Position numbers and translations under genes: made by a program. This document shows positions 1 to 12,199 of a stretch of DNA of 64,000 nucleotides, in pieces. A model generated the notes under the pieces. That model worked only from the letters and a program-made list of their open reading frames with translations. It searched no databases and was not told the origin of the DNA. The first letter of the stretch is position 1; every line of letters begins with the position of its first letter. The DNA is from Eriocheir sinensis (lineage: Eukaryota; Arthropoda; Malacostraca; Decapoda; Varunidae), in NCBI RefSeq assembly GCF_024679095.1, contig NW_026111782.1, forward strand, positions 1 to 64,000, read 5' to 3'.

Positions 1-216
1 TGTATTTTCCATCCCATAAAAAAAAACTTAAGCTAATCAGGGATGAAGATTTCTTTTGGTTTTCTTTTTTTTCTTTTTTTGACAATACTGAAGTTTTTGC
101 CAGCGAGAAGAGAATACACTAGTGTTACTTATTTTCCTTCCTTCTCCGCCTTCCCTCAAAACACCAGCTAATCAGAGGTCATATTCTCAAACTCTTCCGC
201 GCCCATGCAAGCACAC
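1..216. other. A/T-rich unassigned sequence
   Basis: No coding region, RNA gene or repeat could be recognised here. It holds short poly-A and poly-T runs only. Confidence 0.5.
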
Positions 217-405
217 ATATTTGACACGGTCTTCGTAGGAGCTTTGGGCATTTCCAGAAGTAGTTAAATGGCCCTGGTGGTACGCTTACCCTTCTTCTGT
301 ACCGTGAACCTAAAAAAACACTCATTAGAACCCGATTGATCCCCTCTTTGACCTTTGGAAAAAGTTGTTGTGAGAGGCGAAAGCGTCTGAGAATACCAAC
401 CCAGG
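217..405 (+). repeat. dispersed ~190-bp repeat, copy 1
   Basis: This is the first of five related copies in the first 12.4 kb (others at 2,455-2,640, 4,925-5,060, 5,135-5,655 split, and 12,200-12,345). Shared words in order are TTTGACA, CGTAGGAGCTTTGG, CATTTCCAG, GTAGTTTTATG, TTTGACAAGGCTTC, a CTTCTGTACCGTGAACC block, CACTCATTAGAACCCGA and GACCTTTGGAAA, ending near GCGTCTGAGAATACCAACC. All copies lie in the same orientation. I see no coding potential or terminal inverted repeats. It is probably a decayed non-autonomous transposable element; the family is not one I can name. Confidence 0.75.
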
Positions 406-1184
406 GCTACAGACTTCCTTTGAGTTTCGTTCTTCAATGTTTTGCGGCGCTGGTTGATTTCTTGCCGACGCCCCTAGAGTATACTGCTTCTGTCCTGATG
501 GTCTGCATGCTAAAGCTTTCATGAGCACACAAATGCACACACACACAAAGGGATAAGAGCTCTATCACTACTAACAAGCATCGACCTCTACACTTCGCGG
601 TATACTCGTTTAAAGTCATTCACTGCGGACGAATGAGAGAATGATATCACTACTGCCCATTGTTAAAAGATAGTCAGCTTGTTCTGAGGCTACGGGTGTG
701 TATAACCAATTTCCGGCACGAGAAAAACGATATTTGATACGTAAAGCCGGAAAGGTTTGGTCGGGGACTTGAAAGGTACAGCGCCGGAAGGGTCAGGCGT
801 GAAAACTTGATACTGAAGATTTTTAATAGCGGGGAGAGTAAATTCGCGCGGTGAGGGAGAGAGAGAAAAGGAGATGCTTCGATTCGTCTATACAGTATTA
901 TTCTTGCCAGGGAAAACTCTGAGCCAAGAACGGAGATGAGGGTGAGGCAAGGTGAGGTGAGGTCAGGTCAGGTGAGATGAGGTCAGGGCAGGTCAGGGCA
1001 GGGGCGGTGACCTTCAAATTGAGTTAAGGAAAAGACTAAATGCGAAGGAAAAGAGAAAACACGAAAGCGCTGACAGTGAGGGAAAGTTTTGGTGATATCA
1101 ATCTTTTGTTCGGCGCCGAAAAAACAGAAAAAAAAGTTGAAATTTGGGAGTTTTGAAGCAGCGAAAAGATGTGTGTACAGGAAG

Positions 1185-1186
<2 letters not shown>
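406..1186. other. unassigned non-coding stretch
   Basis: No gene is recognisable. A short run at 940-1,005 repeats AGGTGAGG/AGGTCAGG-type 5-6-mers. Short open frames show no recognisable domain. Confidence 0.45.
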
Positions 1187-1244
<58 letters not shown>

Positions 1245-1383
1245 AAAGCGTTTAATAATCTCCTACTTATGTCCTCTTCTTCCTCCTTTTCTCTTCTTCT
1301 TCTTCTTCCTCTTCCTTTTCCTCTTCCTTTTCCTTTTTCTCTTCCTCCTCCAACTCCTCCTCCTCCTCCTCCTCCTCCTCCTC
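1187..1383 (+). repeat. (AC)n followed by polypyrimidine tract
   Basis: An uninterrupted (AC)n tract runs from about 1,187 to 1,242. It is followed by a C/T-only region from about 1,263 to 1,383 ending in (TCC)n. Open frames over this stretch translate only into low-complexity TH, VC, L or P runs and are not genes. Confidence 0.95.
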
Positions 1384-1629
1384 TAGGGCAACAGCACAGC
1401 ACGTCGTTAACACTTACCCACACCCGCTGCCTCCACGCCCTCACACCTTCCATCACTCACCTGGAAGATAAATGACACGTGATTAAAACGTGTTACAACA
1501 TGTTTTCCCCTTTCAAATGTACGTTATCATGAGAGATGGAAGCACCAATGATAAAATAACAGACACATAACCATACACACAATACATGATACATAATCTT
1601 ATCGCTATAATTAATCATACAACTTAGTC

Positions 1630-2090
<461 letters not shown>

Positions 2091-2249
2091 CTCCACGTCG
2101 GAAACTTGTTGAAGCTAAGTTCCGCCGCTGTGAACCTGTTAGCAGACTTGTCGGGAGCTATTCTGAACAAGCCGGGCGACAGACCTGACCCCTGACAAGA
2201 TTCGAACACGATTAGAACTTTTCCCGAACATCACGCGTGCCTGGCGTCT

Positions 2250-2250
<1 letters not shown>

Positions 2251-2283
<33 letters not shown>

Positions 2284-2340
2284 TTTAACCTGGTTTGGTA
2301 CACTTTAATACAAAATCCATACAACTGCTGCCCCTTGAAC

Positions 2341-2378
<38 letters not shown>

Positions 2379-2381
2379 CAC
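2251..2381 (+). repeat. (GT)n and (AC)n tracts facing each other
   Basis: (GT)n at 2,251-2,281 and (AC)n at 2,343-2,381 flank a ~60-bp spacer. The two tracts are complementary, so they could pair as a stem-loop. Confidence 0.9.
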
Positions 2382-2454
2382 CAGGGCGACGCCAACTCCA
2401 CCTCGGCCGCCAGATATCACCGCTAGATGGAGACACAGAACCATATTCTAAAAC

Positions 2455-2640
2455 ACATATTTGACAAGGCTTTCGTAGGAGCTTTGGCCATTTCCAGGGG
2501 TAGTTTTATGTCCCTGGCGGTAGTTTGACCCTTCTTCTGTACCGTGAACCTAAAAACACTTATTAGAACCCAATAGATCGCTTCTCTGACCTTTGGAAAT
2601 TGTTGATGTGAGAGGAGGAAGCGTCTGACAGCACCAACCA
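2455..2640 (+). repeat. dispersed ~190-bp repeat, copy 2
   Basis: The best-preserved copy of the family. It runs from a TTTGACAAGGCTTTCGTAGG start through GACCTTTGGAAATTG to GCGTCTGACAGCACCAACC. Confidence 0.75.
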
Positions 2641-3375
2641 CAGGCCCGGCCGCCAGATAGAGACACAGACGCGGCCGCCACATCAAAGGGAAAAGTGTCG
2701 CCGCGTGTCACACAAAAGGGACGTAAAAACCGGAGCCACGAATTACACACGCTGGTCACAGGGCGCGGGTACTTATTTTTACTTGGAGTTGGAAATCGAG
2801 TCACAGATGAAACGTCCATTTAATAAGGGGAATTAGAGGCGTTCTGTGGCTGAATGTGTTTCTTGTTCCTGGGCCATTCCGTTCCTCCTCATAACTCCAC
2901 GATGAAAATTATTAAACCGTGGAATTTGAAATCATACTCCTTTTTTTAAGTCCTGCCCTCTTTACTGTATAAGAGGACGTCAATTTACTACTATATTTTA
3001 AGGACTTCTTGAAATTCCATGTACGAATATCTTGATTCTAGATGAAAAAATATGAAACCTCTGAATTCTAAGTCATGGCAAGGCTTTATTTTATCCTTTT
3101 CTTCTCAGGTTTTAAACGTCAATTTACTACAATCAATTAGGATTTCTTGTCCTGTATACGTCCTGTTCCGTTTCATTCCGTTCCTCTTGATAAATCCACG
3201 GTGGAAAAGTTACTAAACCTCAGAGTTCGAAATGATGCTCCTCTTTTTTAGTCCTGTCTTCTTTATTTTAAAAATGACGCCAGTTTGCTACAATTAATTA
3301 AGGGTTTCTTGTTTTACATATCTCCTGCCTTGTTTCACTCCGTTCCTCTTCATAAATCCACGATAAGAATTTTAA
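2641..3375. other. unassigned A/T-rich sequence with internal duplications
   Basis: Between about 2,860 and 3,360 three related blocks recur at irregular spacing, each with a CCGTTCCTCYTSATAAMTCCA-like word followed by AAATGATGCTCC-like and GTCCTGYCYTCTTTA-like words. This suggests an old degenerate tandem duplication. No coding content is seen. Confidence 0.45.
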
Positions 3376-3655
3376 ACCCGTGACTAAGAATCTGCGGGCC
3401 TGGGTTCGAATCCCGGCCTAGACTGTCGGCGTGCAGTCTACCCAGATCATCATCCCTTTCGGGTTGGTCGATATATGTTAAATGGAGACCCTCTGGGAAG
3501 GTAAACTGTGGTAACCTGGACATCACACTGGCCTGTGTCGGGTTAATGGTTCTCTCCCACCACACGCTCAAAGGGCCAACGGGACGGAGATGAGCACCGC
3601 CGCCAAGCGCAGCAATAGCGTATGCCCCAACTTTACCTTACCAACACTTATTAGC
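3376..3655 (+). mobile_element. tRNA-derived SINE, 5'-truncated
   Basis: A perfect polymerase-III B box (GGTTCGAATCC) lies at 3,403-3,413 within a CTGGGTTCGAATCCCGG context. It is followed by a non-coding body with the words CATCATCCCTTTCGG, GGTAACCTGGACATCACAC and GACGGAGATGAGCACCGCCG. The A-box half of the tRNA head is not visible, so the copy looks 5'-truncated. The end near 3,655 is approximate. I believe this body recurs in crab genomes, but that is from memory. Confidence 0.6.
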
Positions 3656-3839
3656 CGCCCGCTGCGAGGCTGCCTCCCCGCCGCCATTATTACTTCGTCC
3701 GCCGCCACCCAGCACACCGCCGGCCCGGCACAACACACAGCGAGACTAAGTGGCTTATGGCGATTGTACTTTCGCTTCTACCTTCCCCGGGCACGGCGGA
3801 GGAAGGATTATGGCGCGGCCTTTCTTGCGTAGGATCCAA

Positions 3840-4110
3840 CAACAACAACAAAAATCAACAACACAAAAGAAAAAAATACAAAAATAAAATAAAATAAAAG
3901 AAGAGAAAAGAAAAACAGGCCGGAAAAAAATAAATGGAATAAATAATAAATAAAATAAATAAAATAAGAAAAAACAAAATATAAATAAAAAATAGAAAGA
4001 TAATAAGAGACAAATAAAATAAAATAAAAGTAGAAACTAAAAACAATGAAAAATGAGAGAAAAACAAAAATAAATAAATAAACAGATAAATAAAATAAGA
4101 TAAATACACC
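3840..4110. repeat. A-rich (AAATAA)n-like low-complexity tract
   Basis: About 270 bp of A-dominated sequence built from AAATAAAATAAA, AACAACAACA and similar words. It has no coding content. Confidence 0.9.
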
Positions 4111-4320
4111 GTCGTAACATGATACTTGCCGTTACAAAATGTTTCTTCTTATAATATTCCCGAGCGGGCATTAGCAGCGCCTTCACACGTGTCCTCGTCT
4201 CGCCTATGGACGCGTCTTTAGGAAGTTTTACCTCTTAAGAAGTATTAGTTCGCGTCTTTTATAACATATTTTTCAACGCGTGTTAAGATGCGAGGCAAAG
4301 TTAGTTCATTATAATAAAAC

Positions 4321-4451
<131 letters not shown>

Positions 4452-4520
4452 TACATGGACAGACACACATTCTCTCTCCCATCCCTCCAACACACAAGAA
4501 CAACAGCAACTATAAAAACC

Positions 4521-4652
4521 GCCACTATAAAAATTGCCTGCGCCATGACGGGCTTGGGTCGACCACCAGGACCCTGAAGAAAGTCTATCTGCGCAATAGG
4601 CGAACACGTAAAAAAAAAAAAAAAAAAAATAAATAAATAAATAAATAAATAA
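4521..4652 (+). mobile_element. SINE 3' fragment with poly-A tail
   Basis: The sequence matches the 3' half of the SINE at 5,239-5,576. Shared words include CACTATAAA, TGCGCCATGACGGGCTTGGG versus TGCGTCATTACGGACTGGGG, GACCACCAGGACCC, and the CAATAGGCGAA end. It finishes in a poly-A tract that continues as (AAAT)n. It lacks the tRNA head. Confidence 0.7.
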
Positions 4653-4872
4653 CCACAACAGCAACAACCACAGCAACAACTATAGCAGCAACAACAACAA
4701 CTAAAACAACTCACTCCCTTGACCACCAGTCCCGCAGTCTGTTAGTTAAAGTTACCGTCCGGGCTACTGACTACAGCACGGCGATGGGTTGGAGTGTCCG
4801 CCGCGCCGACACCCCGACCCATCAACCCCCGGGTGGCCGTGAACAAAGAGTGCAGCGCCGCGGGCTGCCCCT

Positions 4873-5125
4873 AAAGTGATGCCAGGGTGTCCGCGCGTGC
4901 ATTAGGTCTTCCCTCACTGGCCCATACTCTTAACCATCTGGTAACACTTTCCGAGAGGTTCTGTTAGCATTTCCATTGGTAGTTTTATAAGCCTAGTGTT
5001 AGTTTGACAAGGCTTCTGCACCATTAACGCTAAAACACTCATGAGAACCCGACCAATGAAAAACCTAAAGTGCTCCCAAGGTGTCCGCGCTGGCATAAGG
5101 CTGTCCCTCACTGGCCATACTCTTA
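4873..5125 (+). repeat. direct duplication flanking dispersed-repeat copy 3
   Basis: A ~60-bp word (TAAAGTGATGCCAGGGTGTC... to ...CTCACTGGCCCATACTCTTAA) at about 4,873-4,932 recurs with changes at about 5,067-5,125. Between the two lies copy 3 of the dispersed ~190-bp repeat (about 4,925-5,060). Confidence 0.6.
4925..5060 (+). repeat. dispersed ~190-bp repeat, copy 3 (partial)
   Basis: It retains the CATTTCCATTGGTAGTTTTA, TTTGACAAGGCTTCTG and AACACTCATGAGAACCCGAC words of the family but lacks the GACCTTTGG 3' end. Confidence 0.65.
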
Positions 5126-5134
5126 AACGTTGCG

Positions 5135-5655
5135 GGCTTTAAACACACATATAAGATAAGGTTTTTGTAGAGGTTGTGTTAGTATTTTCATGGGTAGTTT
5201 CATGAGCCTACTGATAGTTTAACAAGGCTTTGCACCATGGGGAGGCGGTGGCTGAGTGGTCAGCGTTCGGGCGCGGGGTCCAGGAGGACGCAAGTTTGTC
5301 CCGCCCGCTGCTACAACCAAGCTGGCAATTTTACAGTCATCGCCGAGTGGCCTAAGACTACCCACATGCTGTCCTGAAGGCCGCCTATCAACCTAGACTC
5401 TAGATTCTCTCTAAAAGAGAATCAAAGATGAGCTCCGAGGGGGAGCAGCAAGAGCCAAGCAAGATGGCGCCTCTATAAACACTTCCCTGCGTCATTACGG
5501 ACTGGGGCCGACCACCATGGCCCACCAAGAAAGCTTCCCGGTGCCATAGGCAAAACGAATAAAAGAAAAAAAAAAAACCTATGAAAACCCAAGTAATCTC
5601 CTCTGTGTCCTCTGGAAATAGTTGCTGTGAGAGCCGAAAGCGACTAGAACTACGA
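5135..5655 (+). repeat. dispersed ~190-bp repeat, copy 4, split by a SINE
   Basis: The 5' part (to about 5,238) ends at GGCTTTGCACCAT. The 3' part resumes at about 5,577 with ATGAAAACCCAAGTAATCTC and runs to GTGAGAGCCGAAAGCGACT. The 338 bp between is a SINE, so the dispersed repeat was present before the SINE inserted. Confidence 0.65.
5239..5576 (+). mobile_element. tRNA-derived SINE (Ser/Leu-like head), near full length
   Basis: The element starts GGGGAGGCGGTGGCTGAGTG. Its A-box-like word TGGCTGAGTGG at 5,249-5,259 matches the D-arm of class II (Ser/Leu-type) tRNAs. The B box near 5,290-5,305 is degenerate. The body carries the words CACCGAGTGG-like (here CGCCGAGTGGCCTAAGACTA), AGCAAGATGGCGCC and GCCATAGGCAAAACGAAT. 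It ends in an A-rich tail at about 5,560-5,576. It sits inside a ~190-bp dispersed repeat. Confidence 0.72.
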
Positions 5656-5936
5656 GCCACTTGGCCTTTGGAAGCAAATGATGTTTAAAACCGAGTGTCA
5701 GACAATACGTTTTTCAGCCACGCCCTCTAGACACACACACAGAAAACACAAGAGAATATGAAGGAAAAGAAAAAAAAAACTCCAGAAACACCGCCACTCC
5801 GAGCACAAGGAGGCAAAGGGTGCGTGCGATGGACGGGCCAACAGGTTACGAGACCAAGGATTCCTCACTCAAAGATAGGATGCGACACGGCGCATAAATA
5901 TTCTCCATGATGACACGTTCAGTGTAGCTTGCAGGG

Positions 5937-5937
<1 letters not shown>
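5656..5937. other. unassigned non-coding stretch
   Basis: Nothing recognisable is seen between the dispersed repeat and the next microsatellite block. Confidence 0.4.
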
Positions 5938-5975
<38 letters not shown>

Positions 5976-6001
5976 TAGTGGTCGGCATTACTTACTATCT
6001 T

Positions 6002-6051
<50 letters not shown>

Positions 6052-6085
6052 ACACAAATTGAAATTCTGCATTCAACGACTAAGT

Positions 6086-6147
<62 letters not shown>
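5938..6147 (+). repeat. (GT)n then two (CA)n tracts
   Basis: (GT)n at 5,938-5,970, (CA)n at 6,004-6,056 and (CA)n at 6,088-6,147 are separated by short unique spacers. Confidence 0.95.
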
Positions 6148-6568
6148 CGACAGGGACAGTATCGGAAAATGTTTTGTGCGATTTGAAAGGAAATACATCA
6201 CACGAATATGGCAGCGTTGAGTTTCTTGACCAAATTCTCACAGAGGAAGAGGAGGAGGAGGAGGAGGAGGGGAGGAAAGAGTGAAGAGATGAAAAACGAT
6301 AAGAGGGATGAGGAGAAGAGAATAACGAGAGGGAAATTTGTTTGGGGATTATATCAAGGGAGGAGCAGAGCGGAGGACGCGAGGAAGAGGCGAGCTTGCC
6401 ACGCACAAGGAAAAAATGGAAAAGTGAACCAGCAATATTTTCATCCATGCTTCCATACACCAAACACAACTGTACATACCAACTTTTTCGTGCCATTCAT
6501 AACATATACATACGACAATAATGATATACTTTTGAATGGATATCTTTTGCACCTGTACATAACATCAA

Positions 6569-6707
6569 CATGCACCAAAATAAACTCTATATACACACCC
6601 ACTTATACGTGTACGAAGAGACATACATAACATATACAGAAAACAACATCCCTGGAGATCTTTGAATGAGTATAAGGTTAGAAAATTGGATGGTAGATAA
6701 CTTAATA

Positions 6708-6746
<39 letters not shown>

Positions 6747-6757
6747 TTATCTCTCTG

Positions 6758-6793
<36 letters not shown>

Positions 6794-6798
6794 CCTGT

Positions 6799-6897
<99 letters not shown>

Positions 6898-7034
6898 TTA
6901 AGTTATCTACCATCCAATTTTCTAACCTTATACTCATTCAAAGATCTCCAGGGATGTTGTTTTCTGTATATGTTATGTATGTCTCTTCGTACACGTATAA
7001 GTGGGTGTGTATATAGAGTTTATTTTGGTGCATG
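6569..7034. repeat. perfect inverted repeat with microsatellite core
   Basis: Bases 6,569-6,710 are the exact reverse complement of 6,893-7,034: paired coordinates always sum to 13,603, with no indel seen in about 142 bp. The arms start with CATGCACCAAAATAAAC and end inward with AACTTAATATCT. The core is (CT)n, a short (TA)n, (TATC)n and then a long (GA)n at about 6,800-6,895, so part of the core can also pair. No transposase or terminal motif is visible. It may be a young fold-back duplication, a snap-back element, or a read or assembly fold-back. Confidence 0.93.
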
Positions 7035-7289
7035 TATTTTCATCATTAAGACATACTCATCATTTATTATCATTTATCATTCAGCGTATCTCCATACGTA
7101 TCAATTATGCATCCCCTATCTCCTTATGACTATGAGAATACTCAGGCACTAACATGGGTCTTAGGTCAGTGCGGCGAAAGGAGCGCATCAAGTCACCACT
7201 GTAACCTAACCTAACCTCACCACTTTGCATCTCCCTCCATCTACCACGCACGAGTATGCCCTTACACGACGGATTATTTTGGGTGCGTG

Positions 7290-7401
7290 CAACGTTGATT
7301 CTTTTTTGTTGGAGCAGCGAGTAGCGGGCTTTTTTATTATTATTGTTTCCTTTTTTTGTGCCCTTGAGCTGTCTCCTTTGTTGTAAAAAAAAAAAAAAAA
7401 A
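7290..7401 (+). mobile_element. Jockey-like LINE 3'-end fragment with poly-A
   Basis: The words GGAGCAGCGAGTAGCGGGC, TTATTATTGTTTCC, GTGCCCTTGAGCTGT and CTTTGTTGT precede a poly-A run. The same 3' untranslated tail follows the Jockey-like LINE at 56,467-58,318, so this is a severely 5'-truncated copy of that family. Confidence 0.7.
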
Positions 7402-7684
7402 AAAGGAGGAACGGATCAAAACACTATCGTAGCCAAACTAATCACCATCACTCCACGTCTCCCTCTACCTGCCTTTTTAACGTGGCAGAAGGTGAGACTC
7501 ATCTTGGTGTGCGCCTCAGTTCAGCTCCCCATCTGCCTCCCGTACCATAAGCATTATATATAGAATAAACCAATACAAACATCCTCCAATCCAGACACCA
7601 CGTTATCACACAGCAACGCAGGTCCTCTAAGTCCACACAGCACACACTCGTAATGGCAGCAGATGAACACTAGCGGCAAAGGGT

Positions 7685-7728
<44 letters not shown>

Positions 7729-8014
7729 TATCAATGGCCCTTCCGCAGCCTAGTCCCGTCCCATCCTCGCCCAGCCAGCACCGATAAGGGGACCGTACAC
7801 AGCGACAAAGCGACAAAGCCGCAAATGAGAGGCGGCTGAGGGGCGGACGAGGGAAGGCAAATCAAGGCGGCCCAGCGAGAGAGGGAGACTGGTGATGCTT
7901 TAATTGGAAGGCTGTGCCGGTGTGTGGTGCTGGGACGGCGATGGATATAGGCGTCGTTATGTATAGGGAGTGGATGGTCATGATGGATTAAGGAGGGAAA
8001 TTAGAACTCTCTTA
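7402..8014. other. unassigned sequence with one (GT)n tract
   Basis: (GT)n lies at 7,689-7,729. The rest is G/C-mixed sequence in which I see no gene or repeat. Confidence 0.5.
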
Positions 8015-9880
8015 CTCTATGAATGAATGAAGAGAGGAAGGAAGGAAAGAAGGAAGAAGGAAGGAAGGAAGGAAGGAAGGGGAATCAGAACTCTTTTACT
8101 CAATGAATGAATGAAGAGAGGAAGGAAGGAAAGAAGGAAGAAGGAATGAGGGAAGAGAGCAAGGGGAATCATAACTATTTTACTCAATGAATGAATGAAG
8201 AGAGGAAGGAAGGAAAGAAAGAAGGAAGAAGGAAGGAAGGAAGGGAGCAAGGGGAATCAGAACTCTTTTACTCGATGAATGAATGAAGAGAGGAAGGAAG
8301 GAAAGAAGGAGGAAGAAGGAAGGAAGGAAGGGAGCAAGGGGAATCAGAACTCTTTTACTCAATGAATGAATGAAGAGAGGAAGGAAGGAAAGAAGGAAGA
8401 AGGAAGGAAGGAAGCAAGGGGAATCAGAACTCTTTTACTCAATGAATGAATGAAGAGAGGAAGGAAGGAAAGAAAGAAGGAAGAAGGAAGGAAGCAAGGG
8501 GAATCAGAACTCTTTTACTCAATGAATGAATGAAGAGAGGAAGGAAGGAAGGAAAGAAGGAAGAAGGAAGGAAGGAAGGAAGCAAGGGGAATCAGAACTC
8601 TTTTACTCAATGAATGAATGAAGAGAGGAAGGAAGGAAAGAAGGAGGAAGAAGGAAGGAAGCAAGGGGAATCAGAACTCTTTTACTCAATGAATGAATGA
8701 AGAGAGGAAGGAAGGAAAGAAAGAAGCAAGAAGGAAGGAAGCAAGGGGAATCAGAACTCTTTTACTCAATGAATGAATGAAGAGAGGAAGGAAGGAAGGA
8801 AAGAAGGAAGAAGGAAGGAAGGAAGGAAGCAAGGGGAATCAGAACTCTTTTACTCAATGAATGAATGAAGAGAGGAAGGAAGGAAAGAAGGAGGAAGAAG
8901 GAAGGAAGCAAGGGGAATCAGAACTCTTTTACTCAATGAATGAATGAAGAGAGGAAGGAAGGAAAGAAAGAAGGAGGAAGAAGGAAGGAAGGAAGGGAGC
9001 AAGGGGAATCAGAACTCTTTTACTCAATGAATGAATGAAGAGAGGAAGGAAGGAAGGAAAGAAGGACGAAGGAAGGACTGTAGCAAGGGGAATCATAACT
9101 ATTTTACTCAATGAATGAATGAAGAGAGGAAGGAAGGAAAGAAGGAGGAAGAAGGAAGGAAGGAAGGAAGCAAGGGGAATCAGAACTCTTTTACTCAATG
9201 AATGAATGAAGAGAGGAAGGAAGGAAAGAAGGAAGAAGGAAGGAAGGAAGGAAGCAAGGGGAATCAGAACTCTTTTACTCAATGAATGAATGAAGAGAGG
9301 AAGGAAGGAAAGAAAGAAGGAAGAAGGAAGGAAAGAAGGAAGAAGGAAGGAAGGAAGGGAGCAAGGGGAATCAGAACTCTTTTACTCAATGAATGAATGA
9401 AGAGAGGAAGGATGGAAAGAAGGAGGAAGAAGGAAGGAAGGAAGGAAGCAAGGGGAATCAGAACTCTCTTACTCAGTGAATGAATGAAGAGAGGAAGGAA
9501 GGAAAGAAGGAAGGAAGGAAGGAGGCAAGGGGAATCAGAACTCTTACTCAATGAATGAATGAAGAGAGGAAGGAAGGAAAGAAGGAAGAAGGAAGGAAGG
9601 AAGGAAGCAAGGGGAATCAGAACTCTTTTACTCAATGAATGAATGAAGAGAGGAAGGATGGAAAGAAGGAGGAAGAAGGAAGGAAGGAAGGAAGGAATCA
9701 GAACTCTTTTACTCAATGAATGAATGAAGAAAGGAAGGAAGGAAAGAAGGAAGGAAGGAAGGAGGCAAGGGGAATCAGAACTCTCTTACTCAGTGAATGA
9801 ATGAAGAGAGGAAGGAAAGAAAGAAGAAAGAAGGAAGGAAGGAAGGACGGAGGCAAGGAATCAGAACTCTCTTACTCTAT
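8015..9880 (+). repeat. ~80-bp purine-rich minisatellite, over 20 copies
   Basis: Each unit carries GGGGAATCAGAACTCTTTTA, then CTCAATGAATGAATGAAGAG and a variable (GGAA)n/(GAAGGA)n stretch. Unit length varies with the GGAA count (about 75-90 bp). Minus-strand frames read as runs of LPSFLPSFFLLSFLPLFIHS and are low-complexity shadows, not proteins. Confidence 0.95.
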
Positions 9881-10870
9881 GGATGTATGAGTAGTGAATG
9901 TAGAGAAAGAGAGAAAGAATGAAAAATGTAAGCATTTCAATATAAACTGCCAGGGCGTGCCAGGATGATGCTGTATGAAGGCGTTCTTATGTAAGGACTG
10001 GATGGTCGTGGATTACGGAGGAAAACAAACTTATATTACTCCATGGATGAACGAGGAGAAGGAATGAAGAAAGAAAGGCAGACAGAAAAAAAAGATATGT
10101 ACGCATTTACTTATAAACTGTAAAAAGCGAACTTAGAACTATTAGTCAATATATGAAGGAAGGAAGGAAAGAAGGAAGGAAGGAATGAGGATGGAAAAAT
10201 TAAGGAAGGAAAAAGAAAGAAAGAAAGAGAAACATTATGTAGGTCCGTATGTATCTATGAAGTATAAAACCAAAATCAGACTTCTCTCAATCTATACATG
10301 AATGAATGAAAGAATGAGGAAGGAAGAAAGGAAGGAAAGAGGAAGAAAAAAAATACGCATCAACCAATAAACTATAAAAAGCGAAATCAGACCTCACATA
10401 GTCCATATAAGAATGAATGAAGGAATGAATGAACATATAAGTAAAGGATGAAGAAAGAGAAAAGGGGAAGAAAAGTGATGAATGAAGAAAGAAAGAAAGA
10501 AAGAAGGGAAAGAAACTGTAGAAAGAAAAAGACGGTGAGGAAGAGGAAAAGAGAAGGAAAAAATAGAAGAAAAAAACATAGGAATTTACCTACAAAAACT
10601 CAAAACCAGAAAAAGTGAATAACTAAAAACAGGAAAGGAAGAAAAACAAAGAACAAAAGAATAACGGGATTGAGTGAACAAGCAAATGAAGAGGGGCAGA
10701 AGGGAAAGAGAAGTAACTGGTGAATGAAAAAAAAAAGGCAAAGAAAAGGGGGGAGAAGAAGAGGAAGAAAAACTAGAAATATAAACATACGAATTTATAT
10801 ACAAAGCATCGCCACCGCAAAAACTGACTGACTTAAAAGAGGAAAAAGAAGAAACAAACAAAACAAAGGA
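9881..10870 (+). repeat. degenerate GAA-rich tail of the minisatellite
   Basis: Strongly purine-biased sequence with scattered AATGAATGAA and GGAAGGAAAGAA words. It is less regular than the preceding array and looks like its decayed flank. Confidence 0.75.
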
Positions 10871-10969
10871 AGAGAAAGGTGGGACAGTATTTTATTTCTA
10901 CTTTATTATTTTTGTGTGTGCGTGTATGTAAGGGAAACACAAGCCACAAATTTAGCCTGCAAGATCAGC

Positions 10970-12160
10970 AAACCAAATTCTTTCATTCCGGAGGTGCGGC
11001 GCGGCGCCATACATATACGTTAACTTTCTCTTTGCCTCCCAACCTGATGCGACTCCTGCGCCTCGAGGTGAGGGATGACCAAGGGGAGGTGTGATAAAAG
11101 GTCCTGGAAAACAAAATCCAGCCACATTATTTGTAGTTGGGAGCAAGACGAAGATAATGAATTTTTGGTCCATATTCCAACCCTCTGAAACTGTCTCGAG
11201 GTGAGGAACGACCAAGAGAAGGTATATTGAAAGGTCTAAGAAAACATAATCCAGCCACGTTATTTATCTAGTTGGAAGCAAAGCGAAAAAGAATATGTTT
11301 TTAGGCCAATATTCCAACCTGATACACTTTTCCTCTTTCTGTCTCGAGGTGGGGGAAGACCAAGGGAAGGTATTACACAAGGTCTGGGAAAGCAAAATCC
11401 AGCCACGTTATTTATAGTTTGCAGCACAACGAATATAATGAGTTTTTGGCCCATGCTCCAACCTGATATGATTCTTCTGCTTGTGTCCCGAGGTGAGGGA
11501 AGACCAAGGGAAGGTATACTATAAGGTCTACCAAAACAAACTCCAGAGAAGTCATTTATAGTAGCAAGGCGAAGTTAATGAGTTTTTAGGGTCCTTATTC
11601 CAACCTGATATGATTCTTCTCCTTCTGCCTCGAGGTGAAGGAAGACTAAGGGAAGGTTTAATATAAGGCCTGGGGAAAAAAAAATCTAGCCATGTTATTT
11701 GTAGTTTAAAGCCAGGCGAAGATAATGAGTTTTAGGCCAATATTCAAACCCGATTTCTACGCTTCTGTCTCTAGGTGAGGGAAAGAAAAAGGGAAGGTAT
11801 AAAATAAGGTCTAGCAAAGCAAAATCCAGCAACGTTATTTGTAGTAGAGAACAAGACAAAAAGAAACAGTTTTAGGCCCATATTTCGAGATGGTACGATT
11901 TTTCACCTTCTGTCCCGAGGTGAGGGAAGATCAAGGGAAGGTATAAAATAAGGTCTAGCAAAACAAAATCCAACAACGTTATTTGTATTTTGAAACAAAA
12001 CGAAGGGAATAATTTTTTGGATAATATTCCAACCTGATACGACTTTCCTCTTTCTGTCTCGAGGTGAGGGACGACCAAGGGAAGGTATAATATGAGGTCC
12101 AGGAAAATAAAATCCAGCCACATTATTTTTGGTAACTAGGGGCAAGAAGATAATTATTTA
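10970..12160 (-). repeat. ~143-bp tandem repeat, about 8 copies
   Basis: The word TCTCGAGGTGAGGGAAGACC and variants recurs near 11,062, 11,195, 11,341, 11,489, 11,628, 11,770, 11,915 and 12,057, a spacing of 133-148 bp. Other conserved words are AAAATCCAGCCACGTTATTT and ATTCCAACCTGATACGATT. Two units in the opposite orientation lie at 13,736-14,045. No coding potential is seen. Confidence 0.9.
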
Positions 12161-12199
12161 TGTGGGTCCATACTCCAAAACATTTCGGAATTTATACAT

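Noticed and set aside
7200..7217. Interstitial telomere (arthropod TTAGG-type)
   Set aside because: Only three CCTAA units are present, too few to distinguish from chance.
8017..9716. Minus-strand hydrophobic frames resembling repeated membrane segments (LPSFFLLSFLPLFIHS)
   Set aside because: They are read from the GGAA-rich minisatellite and break whenever the GGAA count changes.
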